Positions 1 to 6,856 of a DNA stretch of 8,140 nucleotides are shown here, in pieces. The number at the start of each line of letters is the position of its first letter. Position 1 is the first letter of the stretch. Origin of the DNA: Gemmatimonadota bacterium (GTDB taxonomy: Bacteria > Gemmatimonadota > Gemmatimonadetes > JACCXV01); the NCBI GenBank assembly GCA_013696835.1, contig JACCXV010000417.1:1-8140 (forward strand). The letters are read 5' to 3'. Under the pieces are notes generated by a model that did no database searches, was not told the origin of the DNA, and saw only the letters and a program-made list of their open reading frames with translations. The translations under genes and the position numbers were made by a program.

Positions 1-2
1 AC

Positions 3-218
3 CCGGCGCAGGGCGCGGGACGTACGCCGGGCGACGCCCCGGTCCAGCCTGAACGTCTTCCGGCAGCCCCGGGCGACACCCTGCGTCCGCAGGAGATCCC
101 CGCACCCGGCGAGGAGAAGCCGGACCCCGAGCCGCCACCACCGGCAGTGGAGGACTCGGTGGTCCCCGCCGCTCCCGTGGAGCCGCGTCCGGCCGCGGTT
201 CCTCCTGTGCGCGGCTAG
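3..218 (+). CDS. C-terminal end of an unidentified proline-rich protein (5' partial)
   Basis: The frame is open from position 3 to a TAG at 216-218 and gives 71 residues that run off the left edge. The peptide is dominated by Pro, Ala, Glu and Val, with a PEPPPP stretch near the middle and a final PPVRG. It looks like a disordered tail or linker, with no recognisable domain or membrane segment. The main support for it being real is the junction: the TAG stop and the GTG start of the next gene share one G, the usual arrangement of translationally coupled operon genes. The family cannot be named from this tail. In DNA this rich in GC an open frame of this size could also occur by chance. Confidence 0.6.
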   Translation, partial: PAQGAGRTPGDAPVQPERLPAAPGDTLRPQEIPAPGEEKPDPEPPPPAVEDSVVPAAPVEPRPAAVPPVRG

Positions 219-3200
219 TGGCGATCCGCTCCCGCGAGAGCCTGTTCCAGGTCCGCCCCGGCGAGCTCTCACGAGTGGTGGCGCTGTTCGGCCACCTGCT
301 GGTGGTGATCGCGGCGCTGATCGTGCTGAAGTCGGTCGGCAGCGCGCTGTTCCTCAAGCGGCTTGAGCCGGACAACCTGCCCTACCTCTACATCGGCAGC
401 GCGCTCACGGTGAGCGCGGTGATCTCCCTCTCGACACGCTTCATCGACCGCGTTCCCCGGCGCCTGCTGATCGTGGGCACGACCCTCTTCTTCGTCCTCA
501 GCCTGGTGGCCTTCCGGCAGATCGTGCACCGGCCCCACGGCGACTTGGTCTATCCCATCCTCTACCTTTGGGTTGAGGTCTACGCCACGGTCATGGCGAC
601 GCAGTTCTGGACCTTCGCCGGCGATCTCTTCACGGGCCGTCAGGGTCGGCGGCTGTTCGGCCTGATCGGCGCGGGCGGCGTGATCGGCTCGATCCTCGGC
701 GGCATCATCGTGAGCTTCCTGGCCGAGCCGCTGGGCGGCGAGAACCTGCTGCTCGTGGCCGGCGGGCTGCTGCTGCCGATTCCGGCCCTCGTGTTCTTCG
801 CGACCCGCGGGGGCGCGGCGCCGGCGCGGCCGACACGCCGGGATCGCAACGAGCGGTACGTGCGCGCGAGCCTCGCCTACTTCCGCGAGCACCGCTATCC
901 CTGGCTGCTGGCGAGCATGGTCTTCGTGACGGTCGTGGCGACCACGTTCATCGACTACCAGTTCAAGATCCTGGCGGCGGAGGCGAGCCGCAGCGCGGCC
1001 GGCCTCACCAAGTTCTTCGGCCAGTACAACCTCATCGGCGGCATCCTCAGCCTGGTCTGCCAGCTCTTCGTGACGAGCTTCGTCCTGAATCGGCTGGGCG
1101 TCTTCGCCGCCGTGATGCTCATGCCGACGGTGCTCATCGCAGCCTCGGCGGTGCTGCTGCTGTCGCCCGGGCTCGCGGCCGTGTTCGTGATCAAGCTGCT
1201 CGACTCGGCGCTCAGCCACTCAGTGGATCTCTCCGGGAAGCAGCTGCTCTACGTGCCCCTGCCGGAGCGTCTCTCGGGCACCCTCCTCTCCTTCATCGAC
1301 GGGCTCGTGGGTCGCGTCGGTCTCGGTTTCGCGGGCATGCTGCTGATCCCGCTCGTGTTCCTGCTCTCCACCGCGCAGCTCGGCGCCGTCACGTTCGGGT
1401 TCCTCGTGGTCTGGGCACTGCTGGCCTTCCGCACGCGCAGGGAGTACCGCGAGGCGCTGCAGACGTCGCTGCGCGAGGGCGGGTTCCGGCCGGTCTTCGA
1501 TGCTCAGGCTCAGCTCGACCGGACGACAACCACCGAGCTCGTCAGGGCGCTCGAAAGCGGTGACGAGAGCCAGGTGCTGGTGGCGCTCGATTTCATCGAG
1601 CAGACCGATCTCGACTTCTCGCCCTACCTCCGTCGCCTGCTCCTCATGCGCTCCCCCGAGATCCACGTGCGTGCGCTGCGACACGCTGCGGACCGCCGCG
1701 AGCGGGCGGACCTGGACATCATCCTGGGCATGCTGGGCACCCTGCCCCCGGAGGTCACGCCCGTGGCCGTCGAGGCGATCGCCCAGCTCGCCCCCGACCA
1801 GGCCGCTGCCCTGATCCGGCCGTTCCTGAACCACCGCGACCCGCGCATCCGGGGTGCCGCCATCCGGGCCGTACTGTCCGATGGACGCTGGGACGCCAAC
1901 GATCTCGAGGCCATGCGGCGCTTCGAGGAGATGCTCGCGGGTGCCTGTGAGGATCCCGAGCAGTGCAGGCTCGAAGCCGCCCGCTCGCTCGCCGACCGGC
2001 ACCTGGCGTCGTATCGCTGGTATCTCCTCCACTTCCTGCGGGACGGCTCGCCCGAGGTGCAGCGGGCCGCGATCGCCTCCGCCGGGCGCGCGGGGGAACG
2101 TCACTACCTCCCCATCCTGCTCTCGAAGACCCTCAGCCGGCACACCCGGGAGCCGGCGGTGGACGCGCTCGCCGCCTACGGCGACGAGGCGATCCCGTTC
2201 CTCGACGACGTGTTCGAGAGCGCCGTGGGGTGGAAGCGGCTTCGCAAGAACGTCATCCGCGCGCTGAGCGAGATCGGGTCTGCGCGCGCGGCCGACGTGC
2301 TGCTGGACAAGATCCGTCTGGCGAGCTCCTCGGAGCGCTACGATCTGATCAAGGCGCTGAACAAGATCCGCGACCGTCGCCCGGACGTCGTGTTCGACGA
2401 CTCCCTCGTCGGGGATGCCCTCTTCCGCGAAGCGGAGGACTACTACCGCAACGCCCACTACCTCGTCCAGCTGGGCGCGCCCGAGCGCACGCACCTGCTG
2501 ATCACGTCGCTGTCGGAGCGCCTGATCTTCACGACGGAGCGGGTGTCGCGCCTGCTGGCGCTCCTCTATCCGCCCGCGATCATGTCCAGCATCTACCGCG
2601 GCGTTCACGGCAGGAACGTGCGCCGCGCCTCGAATGCGCACGAGCTGCTCGACACCCTCATCGATCAGCCGGATCGGAAGCGGCTGGTCCTGCCGCTCTT
2701 CGACGATCTCCCGCCTCAGGACACCATCGCGGCAGCCGAGGGCCAGTTCACGTTCGTGAGCCGTTCCGTCCCCGCCGTGCTCGAGGAGATCGTGGGGCAC
2801 TCCGCACCCTGGCTGCGGATCTGCGCGCTATATTTCGCCGGCGACCAGGGGGTGACGGAGCTGCGACCGCTGCTCGAATGGACGGCGCGGGAGGACGCGG
2901 ACGAGGAAGCGCGGCGAAGCGCCCAGCTAGCCCTGGTCATGCTCGAGAATGGATTGCGGACGCATGTCGGCGGGAGCGCGATGGAAACGCTGGTCGAGAA
3001 GGTCCTGTTCCTGAAGGAGGTCGAGATCTTCGCGGGCCTCATGGCCGAGGACCTGACCGAGCTGGCCGGCTACCTGCGTCCCGTCAGCTTCGCGGAGGGG
3101 GAGACGATCTTCGAGGAGAGCGAGTCCGGGGACGCGCTCTACATCATCCGTTCGGGCCGGGTGGATCTGCACTACAACGGGCGGCGCACGGAAAGCAGAG

Positions 3201-3445
3201 GTCCGCAGGCATCGCTGGGTGAGCTCTCGGCCGTGGATCAGGGTCCCCGAACGTTCACGGCGATCGCGGGGACGACGGTCGAGGCCTTCGAGATCGGCGA
3301 GCTCGAGCTCGCCGAGATCCTGAATGAGAACGCGGAGATCAGCCGCACGATGCTGCGCGTTCTGGCTGGGCGCGTGCGGCGCTACCTGCAGCTCGAGCTG
3401 GCTGCGCTGCAGGGCGAGGTCACGCACGCCGAGCCCGCGCTCTAG
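218..3445 (+). CDS. NTT/MFS-like transporter fused to HEAT-type repeats and a cyclic-nucleotide-binding domain
   Basis: A 1075-residue inner-membrane protein with three parts. Residues about 18-405 are very hydrophobic and give roughly 12 membrane helices. The QFWTFAGDLF stretch followed by GRRLFGLIGAGGVIGSILGG resembles the ATP/ADP translocase (Tlc/Npt) family within the MFS fold. Residues about 430-920 are soluble and helical, with repeated helix pairs such as SPEVQRAAIASAGRAG and DPRIRGAAIRAVL, typical of HEAT/PBS-lyase repeats. Residues about 922-1060 form a cyclic-nucleotide-binding domain: a beta-roll ending in GELSAVDQGPRTFT, which matches the phosphate-binding cassette, with Glu1002 and Arg1011 spaced nine apart as in PKA/Epac. 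Known NTT proteins exchange nucleotides, but many bacterial relatives have unknown cargo and the transport residues cannot be verified here. The inferred role is transport, or membrane sensing, gated by a cyclic nucleotide through the HEAT scaffold. The GTG start is chosen because it overlaps the preceding TAG stop. Confidence 0.85.
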   Translation: MAIRSRESLFQVRPGELSRVVALFGHLLVVIAALIVLKSVGSALFLKRLEPDNLPYLYIGSALTVSAVISLSTRFIDRVPRRLLIVGTTLFFVLSLVAFRQIVHRPHGDLVYPILYLWVEVYATVMATQFWTFAGDLFTGRQGRRLFGLIGAGGVIGSILGGIIVSFLAEPLGGENLLLVAGGLLLPIPALVFFATRGGAAPARPTRRDRNERYVRASLAYFREHRYPWLLASMVFVTVVATTFIDYQFKILAAEASRSAAGLTKFFGQYNLIGGILSLVCQLFVTSFVLNRLGVFAAVMLMPTVLIAASAVLLLSPGLAAVFVIKLLDSALSHSVDLSGKQLLYVPLPERLSGTLLSFIDGLVGRVGLGFAGMLLIPLVFLLSTAQLGAVTFGFLVVWALLAFRTRREYREALQTSLREGGFRPVFDAQAQLDRTTTTELVRALESGDESQVLVALDFIEQTDLDFSPYLRRLLLMRSPEIHVRALRHAADRRERADLDIILGMLGTLPPEVTPVAVEAIAQLAPDQAAALIRPFLNHRDPRIRGAAIRAVLSDGRWDANDLEAMRRFEEMLAGACEDPEQCRLEAARSLADRHLASYRWYLLHFLRDGSPEVQRAAIASAGRAGERHYLPILLSKTLSRHTREPAVDALAAYGDEAIPFLDDVFESAVGWKRLRKNVIRALSEIGSARAADVLLDKIRLASSSERYDLIKALNKIRDRRPDVVFDDSLVGDALFREAEDYYRNAHYLVQLGAPERTHLLITSLSERLIFTTERVSRLLALLYPPAIMSSIYRGVHGRNVRRASNAHELLDTLIDQPDRKRLVLPLFDDLPPQDTIAAAEGQFTFVSRSVPAVLEEIVGHSAPWLRICALYFAGDQGVTELRPLLEWTAREDADEEARRSAQLALVMLENGLRTHVGGSAMETLVEKVLFLKEVEIFAGLMAEDLTELAGYLRPVSFAEGETIFEESESGDALYIIRSGRVDLHYNGRRTESRGPQASLGELSAVDQGPRTFTAIAGTTVEAFEIGELELAEILNENAEISRTMLRVLAGRVRRYLQLELAALQGEVTHAEPAL

Positions 3446-3479
3446 CCTCTCCCGGCTCGCGGCGGGCGCGTTTCGACCG

Positions 3480-4724
3480 GTGGACGCGCTGCGGGCCGGT
3501 GGCGCACTGCGGGTTGGCGGCTCACTGCGGGCCGCCGGGGCACTGCGCGCCGTCCGCCTCACGCTGCTGCTCGTCTGTGCCGCGCTGGCGGCGTGCCGCG
3601 AGGAGGACCCCCGGCCCACCCCTCCCCTGCTGCTGGTCGTCGTCGTGGACCTTTCCGGCCCCCACGCCACGGACGGCGCGCAGATCCGCAATGGCGCCCG
3701 GCTGGCCCTGCTCCAGGCAAGGGCGACGACCTCACCCGAGGCAGGCTCCTCCCCCGGACCGCTCCTCAGGCTCGTGGTCTTCGACGACCGCGGAGACCCG
3801 GCACGGGCGTCAGCGCTCGGCCGCCGGCTTGCGGGAGTGCCGGAGGTGCTCGCGGCGATCGGTCCGGCCGACGTCGCCGCCGCGCGCGCCGCCATCCCCG
3901 CGTACGAGGCCGGGCGCAGCGGCCTGCCCCTCCTGATCCCCACGGTGCCCGGCGCCGACCCCCGGGGCGACGGACGCTGGTCGTTTCGCATGGGGCCGGG
4001 CGCCGGCTATATCGGGGAGACGCTGGCCTGGTTCCTCGTCACGGAGCTCGGGATCGACAGCGCGGCCACGTTCGTGGGGCAAGGGCCGCTCGGAGAGGCC
4101 GTCGCGCTTGGCTTCGCGGCCGAGGTCCGGCGCCTGGGTGGTGGCACGAGGGAGCCCGTGCTGCTCTCCTCCGGGGCGCCGGATCGTCGCATTCGGGAGG
4201 CGGCGCACGTGGCCCCCGCGATCGTGCTCGCCGGCCCGGCAAGGATCACCGGTCCCGCGCGAGCGGTCCTGCGGCGCGCGGGGATAGAGGCTCCCATCCT
4301 GCTCAGCGATGTTCCGGACGTGGCCGGGCCGCTGGACGGGGAACAGGCGGGAGTCTTCTATCCGCTGGTGTTCGACCCCGTGGGCCAGCGTCGGGCCCGT
4401 GCCTTCGCCGACTCCTACGAGCGCGTCTTTGGAACGCCGCCGCAAGCGCCGGCCGCTCTCGCGTACGACGCGGCGCGTCTCGTGCTGCGGGCCGTGCGCT
4501 CGGGTGCGATGGACAGGGACTCGCTCAGGCGCTGGCTCCGGGATGCGAGCCGCCAGGGCGCCTTCCACGGCGCGACGGGGAACTTCTTCTTCACTCGGGA
4601 GGGCGAAGTCGTGCGAGACCTGACCATCGCCGCGGCAGGCGGCGGCCGCACCGTGCGCCACGGACCCGTCGTGCGCCGCCGCCGGCGTTTCGTCGGGGGT
4701 CCTGCACGGCGCGGCTCGAGCTAG
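3480..4724 (+). CDS. Branched-chain amino-acid-type ABC substrate-binding lipoprotein (Peripla_BP_6/LivK-like)
   Basis: Predicted 414-residue secreted lipoprotein with a type I periplasmic-binding fold. The hydrophobic run LTLLLVCAALAAC ends in a lipobox (L36-A-A-C39), so Cys39 should be lipidated after signal peptidase II cleavage. The mature part opens with strand LLLVVVVDLSGP, then an NGARLAL helix, the usual start of LivK/Peripla_BP_6 proteins. Later segments (AAIGPADVAAARAAIP, AALAYDAARLVLRAV, GNFFFTREGEVVRD) follow the same family order. The ligand is not predictable; relatives bind branched-chain amino acids, amides or aromatics. The start is uncertain. GTG 3480 lies 34 bases after the preceding stop with no clear Shine-Dalgarno. 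An in-frame ATG at 3324 would overlap the upstream gene by about 120 bases and put an odd Cys/Arg/Ser-rich leader before the signal peptide. No ABC permease or ATPase is adjacent, and a chemoreceptor follows. The protein ends in an Arg-rich tail (RRRRRF). Confidence 0.8.
   Translation: MDALRAGGALRVGGSLRAAGALRAVRLTLLLVCAALAACREEDPRPTPPLLLVVVVDLSGPHATDGAQIRNGARLALLQARATTSPEAGSSPGPLLRLVVFDDRGDPARASALGRRLAGVPEVLAAIGPADVAAARAAIPAYEAGRSGLPLLIPTVPGADPRGDGRWSFRMGPGAGYIGETLAWFLVTELGIDSAATFVGQGPLGEAVALGFAAEVRRLGGGTREPVLLSSGAPDRRIREAAHVAPAIVLAGPARITGPARAVLRRAGIEAPILLSDVPDVAGPLDGEQAGVFYPLVFDPVGQRRARAFADSYERVFGTPPQAPAALAYDAARLVLRAVRSGAMDRDSLRRWLRDASRQGAFHGATGNFFFTREGEVVRDLTIAAAGGGRTVRHGPVVRRRRRFVGGPARRGSS
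3486..3557 (+). repeat. Four degenerate 18-bp tandem repeats in the signal-peptide coding region
   Basis: Four back-to-back 18-base units (3486-3503, 3504-3521, 3522-3539, 3540-3557) share the core gcactgcgggccggcggc with substitutions. They encode the six-residue units ALRAGG, ALRVGG, SLRAAG and ALRAVR. A weaker fifth unit (AFRPVD, 3468-3485) may precede them and would include the proposed GTG start. The repeats lie just before the hydrophobic core of the lipoprotein signal peptide and lengthen its Arg-containing n-region. The period is a multiple of three, so gain or loss of a copy would preserve the frame. Confidence 0.7.
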
Positions 4725-4806
4725 GGCGAGGGGTCGTGCGAAATGCGAAGAGGGAAGCCGGTCGATCGGCTCTGCCACGTCGCCCCGTGAGGTGACTCGG
4801 CAGGCT

Positions 4807-4833
4807 CTAAGTCGTTGCCGTGCAAGCCGTATG
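4807..4833 (+). promoter_or_regulatory. Possible sigma-28 (FliA)-type promoter upstream of the chemoreceptor gene
   Basis: CTAAGTCG (4807-4814), an 11-base spacer, then GCCGTATG (4826-4833). The flagellar sigma-28 consensus is TAAAGTTT, N11, GCCGATAA. The spacing is exact, the AAGT of the -35 and the GCCG of the -10 match, but the second half of the -10 does not. It lies in the only sizeable intergenic gap and ahead of a chemotaxis gene, the usual setting for such promoters. Transcription from it would begin near 4840 and leave a leader of about 60 bases before ATG 4901. The match is partial, and a chance hit cannot be excluded. Confidence 0.3.
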
Positions 4834-4900
4834 TGGCACCATGAGCCCCTCTGCGCCGGTCCTCTTCTCACGGGTCAGTCTTTTGCAGGTGCCGAGACCC

Positions 4901-6856
4901 ATGCGTCTCAGCATCCGCAACAAGCTGAAGTTCGGGTTCTTCTCCCTGCTGGCCATCGTGCTGTTCGTCGCGTTCTTCTCGATCGAGCGCCTGCAGAGCC
5001 TCTCGGATGCCGTGGACGCCGACCTTGGACGGGTGCTGGAGACGCACGACCTGGCCCTCGCCATCTCGAACGACCTCTACGGGGAGATCCTCGCGGCGCA
5101 GAACTACGTTGTGACGCGGCGCCCCGGGGCACGCGACGCGTACCGGGAGCGCGCGGACAGCTTCGCGCGCCAGCTGTCGGCGCTGCTCCGGAAGGACCTG
5201 ACCCCGCAGGCTAGGCAGCAGCTCGAAGAGATCCGTGCCGGCCATGCCAGCCTGGGGGTGAAGGTGGGAGCGGCCTTCGCCGCGACCGACGGGGGCGACG
5301 AGGAGCTCGCGCTGCAGGAAACGCGGGAGCTGCTGTCCGTCAGCGCGCTCCTCCAGTCGTCGACCGATCGCTTCCGCCGGCTGGAGATGGCCGAGCTGGG
5401 CCAGCTCCGCGGCGGGATCGCGCGCATGGTGGACCGGCCGCGGCTGATCCTGATGGCGCTCGCGCTCGGTCTCTCGCTGCTGGCTGCCGTGCTGCTCTTC
5501 TGGATGATCCGGTCCGTCACCATGCCGCTTGCCGAGCTCGTGGGCGCGACGGAGCTCGTCAGCCGGGGCGATCTCACCCGCCGCGTCCCCGATGCCGGAG
5601 AAGACGAGTTTTCCGAGCTCGCCCGCAGCTTCAACGCGATGAGTGCGAGCCTGCGCGCGCTCGTCGGCCAGGTGGACACGGCAAGCGACGGCGTCGCCCG
5701 CTCCGCCGCGGGGCTGAGCGCCACCACCGAGGAGCTGAACGCCTCGGCTGAAGAGATCTCCTCGACCATGGCCCTCATCTCGGACGGCGCCGAGGCCCAG
5801 TCCGCCAAGGCGGAGCGCGCGATGGACATCATGCAGGCCCTGCTCGACGCCTCTCGGGCGATGCAGCGCCACGTGCTCGCCGCCGACGAGGTGGGGGGGC
5901 GGATCCGCACCGTCGCCGGCGCCAACGTGCGCGAGATCGAAAGCGCGCACAGCCAGCTGCTCGAGATCCAGACCGCGGTGGAGACGTCCGGCCGCCTCAT
6001 CGCACAGTTCGGCGACACCAGCGAGCGCCTGGGGGAGTTCGTCGACAGCATCAACGCGATCGCCTCGCAAACCAACCTGCTGGCGCTAAACGCCGCAATC
6101 GAAGCCGCCCGGGCGGGCGAGCACGGGCGTGGCTTCGCCGTGGTGGCGGAGGAGGTTCACAAGCTCGCCGAGGAAAGCGCCCGCGCGGCGGAGAGCGCTC
6201 GCCGCACGCTGCTGCAGACGCGGCGCCACATGGACGACGCGGTCGCGGCGACCGCGGCCACGCAGCAGAAGGTGGCGGTGATCGAGGAGGTCTCGACCCG
6301 CACCCGAGGGGCCCTCGGCCACATCGGGGAGGCCGTCGAGGAAGCTGCCCGCAGCACGTCGGCCATCACCCAGGCCGCGGAGCGGCAGATGGCCCAGATC
6401 GACGACATGCGGCTCTCGATCGAGGAGATGCGGCACACGGCCGAGAGCAACGTGGCCAGCGCCACCGAGGTGCTGGCGGCCACCGAAGAGCAGACCGCCT
6501 CGATGGAGGAGATGGCCGCGGCAGCGCAGGACCTGGCACACCACTCGGAGCGGATGAAGCGGGTCATCGGCGAGTTCCTGATCGCCGGCGAGCCAGGCGA
6601 GGATCCGGCGCGCTCCGCCCCGGAGCCCGCTTCATCCGCGGCGGGGTCCTCATCGTCGCAGGCCGGGCGGACAGGCACGCGACGGACCAAGCTCGCGGCG
6701 TCCCGCCGACCCCTGGCTCCGGGCGAGTCCTCCCCCAACGGCTCCGAGGATCCCGGGCAGGCCGAGCGGCGCGATCGGACGCAGCGGCCCTGGGCGTCCG
6801 CGGGGAACGAGCCACCATCCTCTCTGCGCAGGACCGGCGCCGGCTCCGCCGCGTGA
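4901..6856 (+). CDS. Methyl-accepting chemotaxis protein (4-helix-bundle/CHASE3-like sensor, HAMP, MCP signalling domain)
   Basis: A 651-residue transmembrane chemoreceptor that should control a CheA kinase through CheW. Start: ATG 4901 gives MRLSIRNKLKFGFF, a standard receptor N-terminus; GTG 4820 and ATG 4841 would add an atypical leader and lie before or at the proposed transcription start. TM1 is about residues 11-28, a helical periplasmic sensor about 29-180 (4HB_MCP or CHASE3 type), TM2 about 182-203, HAMP about 204-255. The long signalling hairpin has its tip at SQTNLLALNAAIEAARAGE (residues 389-407), followed by HGRGFAVVAEEVHKLAEES. His420 replaces the usual Arg of EVRxLA. Each hairpin arm spans about 150 residues, suggesting the 44H length class. 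A Pro/Ser/Arg-rich disordered tail follows from about 561, with no NWETF-like CheR-binding end. The stop overlaps the pilT start (GTGA), and the upstream neighbour is a periplasmic binding lipoprotein, a plausible ligand presenter. Confidence 0.92.
   Translation: MRLSIRNKLKFGFFSLLAIVLFVAFFSIERLQSLSDAVDADLGRVLETHDLALAISNDLYGEILAAQNYVVTRRPGARDAYRERADSFARQLSALLRKDLTPQARQQLEEIRAGHASLGVKVGAAFAATDGGDEELALQETRELLSVSALLQSSTDRFRRLEMAELGQLRGGIARMVDRPRLILMALALGLSLLAAVLLFWMIRSVTMPLAELVGATELVSRGDLTRRVPDAGEDEFSELARSFNAMSASLRALVGQVDTASDGVARSAAGLSATTEELNASAEEISSTMALISDGAEAQSAKAERAMDIMQALLDASRAMQRHVLAADEVGGRIRTVAGANVREIESAHSQLLEIQTAVETSGRLIAQFGDTSERLGEFVDSINAIASQTNLLALNAAIEAARAGEHGRGFAVVAEEVHKLAEESARAAESARRTLLQTRRHMDDAVAATAATQQKVAVIEEVSTRTRGALGHIGEAVEEAARSTSAITQAAERQMAQIDDMRLSIEEMRHTAESNVASATEVLAATEEQTASMEEMAAAAQDLAHHSERMKRVIGEFLIAGEPGEDPARSAPEPASSAAGSSSSQAGRTGTRRTKLAASRRPLAPGESSPNGSEDPGQAERRDRTQRPWASAGNEPPSSLRRTGAGSAA

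Noticed and set aside
269..2800. Long minus-strand open frames (269-1219 and 1220-2800) opposite the transporter fusion
   Set aside because: They are rich in Arg, Glu, His, Gln and Asp with no hydrophobic core pattern or family motif. They mirror the third-position GC bias of the convincing plus-strand gene.
1963..3222. 419-codon plus-strand frame inside the transporter fusion gene
   Set aside because: Composition is almost entirely Arg, Gly, Ala and Pro, as expected for an off-frame reading of GC-rich coding DNA. It lies wholly inside a gene with clear HEAT and cyclic-nucleotide domains.
3324..3479. ATG 3324 as the start of the binding lipoprotein
   Set aside because: It would overlap the cyclic-nucleotide domain by about 120 bases and add a Cys/Arg/Ser-rich 52-residue leader before a normal lipoprotein signal. 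GTG 3480 fits better, though it lacks a good ribosome binding site.
4757..4770. Short palindrome GCCGGTCGATCGGC after the lipoprotein gene, considered as a terminator
   Set aside because: The stem is only 4-5 bp with one possible G-U pair and there is no following T run. Such palindromes are common in GC-rich DNA.
3593..4795. 400-codon plus-strand frame overlapping the binding lipoprotein
   Set aside because: It is an Arg/Gly/Ala/Pro-rich off-frame translation without motifs. The competing frame has a lipobox and the full Peripla_BP_6 pattern.
4834..4850. TGGCAC at 4834-4839 as the -24 element of a sigma-54 promoter
   Set aside because: No TTGC-type -12 element occurs at the required spacing.
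4868..6075. Minus-strand frames opposite the chemoreceptor (4868-6070 and 5104-6075)
   Set aside because: They are shadows of the receptor gene. No family motifs are visible, and the plus-strand frame carries the canonical MCP tip sequence.
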